A stretch of 64,000 nt of DNA from positions 62,001 through 126,000 of the forward strand of contig NZ_JAJNNZ010000004.1 in NCBI RefSeq assembly GCF_022836845.1, given 5' to 3'. The position numbers were made by a program, and so were the translations under genes. The notes under the pieces were generated by a model. That model searched no databases, was not told where the DNA came from, and saw only the letters and a program-made list of their open reading frames with translations. This DNA comes from Vibrio gelatinilyticus. GTDB taxonomy: Bacteria > Pseudomonadota > Gammaproteobacteria > Enterobacterales > Vibrionaceae. How positions within the stretch are numbered: position 1 is the stretch's first letter; each line of letters begins with the position of its first letter. Of this stretch, positions 62,017-64,000 are shown one piece after another.

Positions 62017-64000
62017 ATGGCTATAGTTCATTTGATTGTTTCAAGAGGGCTTTTTAGTTCTTTTTCTAATAGCATTCAAATTCCAGAGTTCGCGATTACT
62101 GGGCGTTTTGCTTTGCCTTTCTTTCTATTTCTCTGCGTAAAGTGTTTATCTCATCGCCCATTTGTACGAAAAGATTGGGAAAGACTATTTCCACAGATTG
62201 ATTTCAATCACTTTCGGTTTACTGATAATTTTAAAATTATTATTCAGCTGATTTGGGTAATGTTTGTTGTTCAGTCTTTTCGATATAGTGACTGGCTCCT
62301 GGTACGGCAATGCCGATGGCTGTTCGATTTGTTTCGGTCTGTCTTTCTACGCTGCCGTCGACTTGTTCAGTTGGCGACTGACATAATTGATAATCACCTC
62401 AAAACAAAAGGCGATTCAGAAAAATTAATTCAAAACACCTTTGACATTGTTTTATACATAGTGCTTTTTTCGTTATGCATCTTATGTTTAACGGTGCCTT
62501 TTTCTATCGCTGCACAATTGGTATTTGTGTCCGTGCTTGCTCTTACTGCGACGTTGTTGCATGGCGTCAAGGGGCGCCTTCCAAATCTACTTCTAATCGT
62601 TTTATCTCTGATAGCGTCCTGTCGGTATATTTGGTGGCGTTATAGCTCGACGATCAATTGGGATAAGGATCTCGACCTCGTATTGGGCTTGATATTACTA
62701 ACGGCTGAAACGTATTCTTGGATCGTTTTATTACTCAGTTACTTTCAAACGATTTGGCCTCTTAATAGACAACCAAAACAGCTGCCTAAAGATACTTCTA
62801 AGTGGCCTGAGATTGATCTTCTAATTCCTACCTATAATGAAGATTTAGACGTTGTTAGAGCAACCGTTTTTGCAGCAAAAACGGTTGATTGGCCTCAAGA
62901 CAAGTTAAATATCTATATTCTCGACGATGGTAAGCGTGACGATTTCAAACATTTTGCGGAACAGGTAGGAGTCGGATATTTTCGACGCCCTACTAATGAA
63001 CATGCAAAAGCGGGGAACCTGAATTACGCATTAGAGAGGACGTCAGGTGAGTTCGTAGCGATATTTGACTGTGACCATATTCCTACAAGAGCATTCTTTC
63101 AGGTCACTATGGGGGAATTTGTTTCAGATGACAAATTAGCGTTGGTGCAAACGCCTCATCATTTTTTCTCGCCAGATCCGTTTGAGAGAAATTTGTCCAA
63201 ATTTCGAGAACTTCCCAATGAAGGAAATCTATTCTACGGATTGATCCAAGATGGTAATGATATGTGGGACGCAACTTTTTTCTGCGGGTCATGTGCAATC
63301 CTGCGTCGTCAGCCGTTAGAAGAGGTAGGCGGGGTGGCGGTGGAAACCGTCACCGAAGATGCCCACACGGCTCTTAAAATGCATCGCTTAGGATATCGAA
63401 GCGCATACTTAAAGGAGCCTATTTCAGCAGGCCTAGCCACTGATAGTTTGTCAGCACACATAGGACAAAGAATTCGTTGGGCGAGGGGAATGGCACAAAT
63501 ATTTCGCGTCGATAATCCTCTGTTTGGTTCGGGGCTAAAATGGCAACAAAGGCTTTGTTATTTGAATGGCATGATGCATTTTCTAAGTGGTATACCAAGG
63601 CTCATTTTTATGATCGCGCCTTTGGCCTTTTTGCTATTGGATGCCTACATAATATATGCCCCCGCTCTTGCGATTCTTATGTTCGTACTCCCTCATATTT
63701 TTCATGCTAATGTGGCCAACTCGAGAATACAGGGGAAATATCGACACTCTTTCTGGGGGGAGATCTATGAGACGGTTTTAGCCTGGTATATTGCGGTACC
63801 GACTACCATCGCATTATTTGCGCCTAACAAAGGAAATTTTAATGTGACTCAAAAAGGTGGGCTCATACAAAATGACTTTTTTGATTGGAATATAAGTAAG
63901 CCTATTATTATTTTACTTTGTCTTAATTTATTAGGCTTCGCGGTTGGAATACAACGCTTATTTGATACAGAATTTACTCAAACGACTACGGTATTGGTCA
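62017..64000 (+). CDS. bcsA: Cellulose synthase catalytic subunit BcsA, 5' part (truncated by window edge)
   Basis: 661 codons are visible from ATG 62017; the PilZ c-di-GMP domain and the end lie outside. The N-terminal region has several membrane helices. The family-2 glycosyltransferase motifs are clear: ILDDGKRDDF, DCDH (D,D), TEDAHT, and GQRIRWARG (QxxRW). The sequence tracks E. coli BcsA closely after residue 175 (SCRYIWWRYSSTINWD). It polymerises UDP-glucose into beta-1,4-glucan and exports it. bcsB and later genes are expected beyond the window. Confidence 0.96.
   Translation, partial: MAIVHLIVSRGLFSSFSNSIQIPEFAITGRFALPFFLFLCVKCLSHRPFVRKDWERLFPQIDFNHFRFTDNFKIIIQLIWVMFVVQSFRYSDWLLVRQCRWLFDLFRSVFLRCRRLVQLATDIIDNHLKTKGDSEKLIQNTFDIVLYIVLFSLCILCLTVPFSIAAQLVFVSVLALTATLLHGVKGRLPNLLLIVLSLIASCRYIWWRYSSTINWDKDLDLVLGLILLTAETYSWIVLLLSYFQTIWPLNRQPKQLPKDTSKWPEIDLLIPTYNEDLDVVRATVFAAKTVDWPQDKLNIYILDDGKRDDFKHFAEQVGVGYFRRPTNEHAKAGNLNYALERTSGEFVAIFDCDHIPTRAFFQVTMGEFVSDDKLALVQTPHHFFSPDPFERNLSKFRELPNEGNLFYGLIQDGNDMWDATFFCGSCAILRRQPLEEVGGVAVETVTEDAHTALKMHRLGYRSAYLKEPISAGLATDSLSAHIGQRIRWARGMAQIFRVDNPLFGSGLKWQQRLCYLNGMMHFLSGIPRLIFMIAPLAFLLLDAYIIYAPALAILMFVLPHIFHANVANSRIQGKYRHSFWGEIYETVLAWYIAVPTTIALFAPNKGNFNVTQKGGLIQNDFFDWNISKPIIILLCLNLLGFAVGIQRLFDTEFTQTTTVLV

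Noticed and set aside
1..64000. CRISPR arrays, prophage, insertion sequences, tRNA or rRNA genes
   Set aside because: No regularly spaced repeats, no transposase or phage structural genes and no tRNA-like or rRNA sequences were seen.

Overview
The window reads as one contiguous chromosomal segment of a facultatively anaerobic, heterotrophic marine gammaproteobacterium, most likely a Vibrio or close Vibrionaceae relative. This is inferred from gene content: a polyamine-type binding protein next to a membrane sensor, a tna operon with a TnaC leader, NirBD plus NrfA nitrite reductases, a PsrA-type TetR repressor, a TRAP transporter and an E. coli-type cellulose (bcs) locus. Base composition looks even, in the low to mid 40s percent GC. 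I saw no prophage, insertion sequence, CRISPR array, rRNA or tRNA.

Layout. (1) 1-1758: a truncated membrane sensor and its PotD/NspS-like periplasmic binding protein. (2) 2289-6210: the four-gene homogentisate operon (hpd, hmgA, fahA, maiA), degrading tyrosine and phenylalanine to fumarate and acetoacetate, with a TyrR-like box upstream. (3) 6910-12966: acyl-CoA metabolism (thiolase, PsrA-like repressor, FadE-type acyl-CoA dehydrogenase, short-chain dehydrogenase), with PsrA-like boxes before the thiolase and the repressor. (4) 13042-20329: assorted genes (ABC1-type atypical kinase, two small proteins, an SDR, a REC-TPR response regulator, an outer-membrane barrel, two lipoproteins). (5) 20549-23625: tnaC-tnaA-tnaB for tryptophan uptake and cleavage under attenuation control. 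(6) 24241-32188: gabD-gabT-mocR divergent from a dctPQM TRAP transporter. The MocR protein is unusual: its PLP-binding lysine is replaced by serine and it carries an extra C-terminal domain. (7) 32340-38830: a large secreted serine hydrolase of the beta-lactamase fold, an N-terminally extended GAPDH and a lipoprotein alpha-amylase. (8) 39001-43828: nirB-nirD-nirC-cobA for cytoplasmic nitrite reduction and siroheme synthesis. (9) 44268-50447: a LysE exporter, a GGDEF protein with periplasmic solute-binding domains, an NrfG-like TPR protein, an uncharacterised KAS III plus diiron-like gene pair, and a small envelope protein. (10) 50631-57394: nrfA divergent from nrfBCDEF for periplasmic nitrite reduction to ammonia. 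(11) 57796-64000: the divergent cellulose locus bcsE-bcsF-bcsG / bcsR-bcsQ-bcsA, with bcsA running off the end.

The strongest regulatory observation is that the nirB and nrfA promoter regions share the same architecture: an FNR/CRP-type palindrome and a NarP-like palindrome containing an identical 15-mer, with centres 28.5 bp apart in both. This would couple the cytoplasmic and periplasmic nitrite reductases. The best candidates for undescribed biology are the lysine-less, domain-extended MocR with its TGGTACCA repeats, and the two-gene KAS III plus diiron-like unit at 48129-49888.
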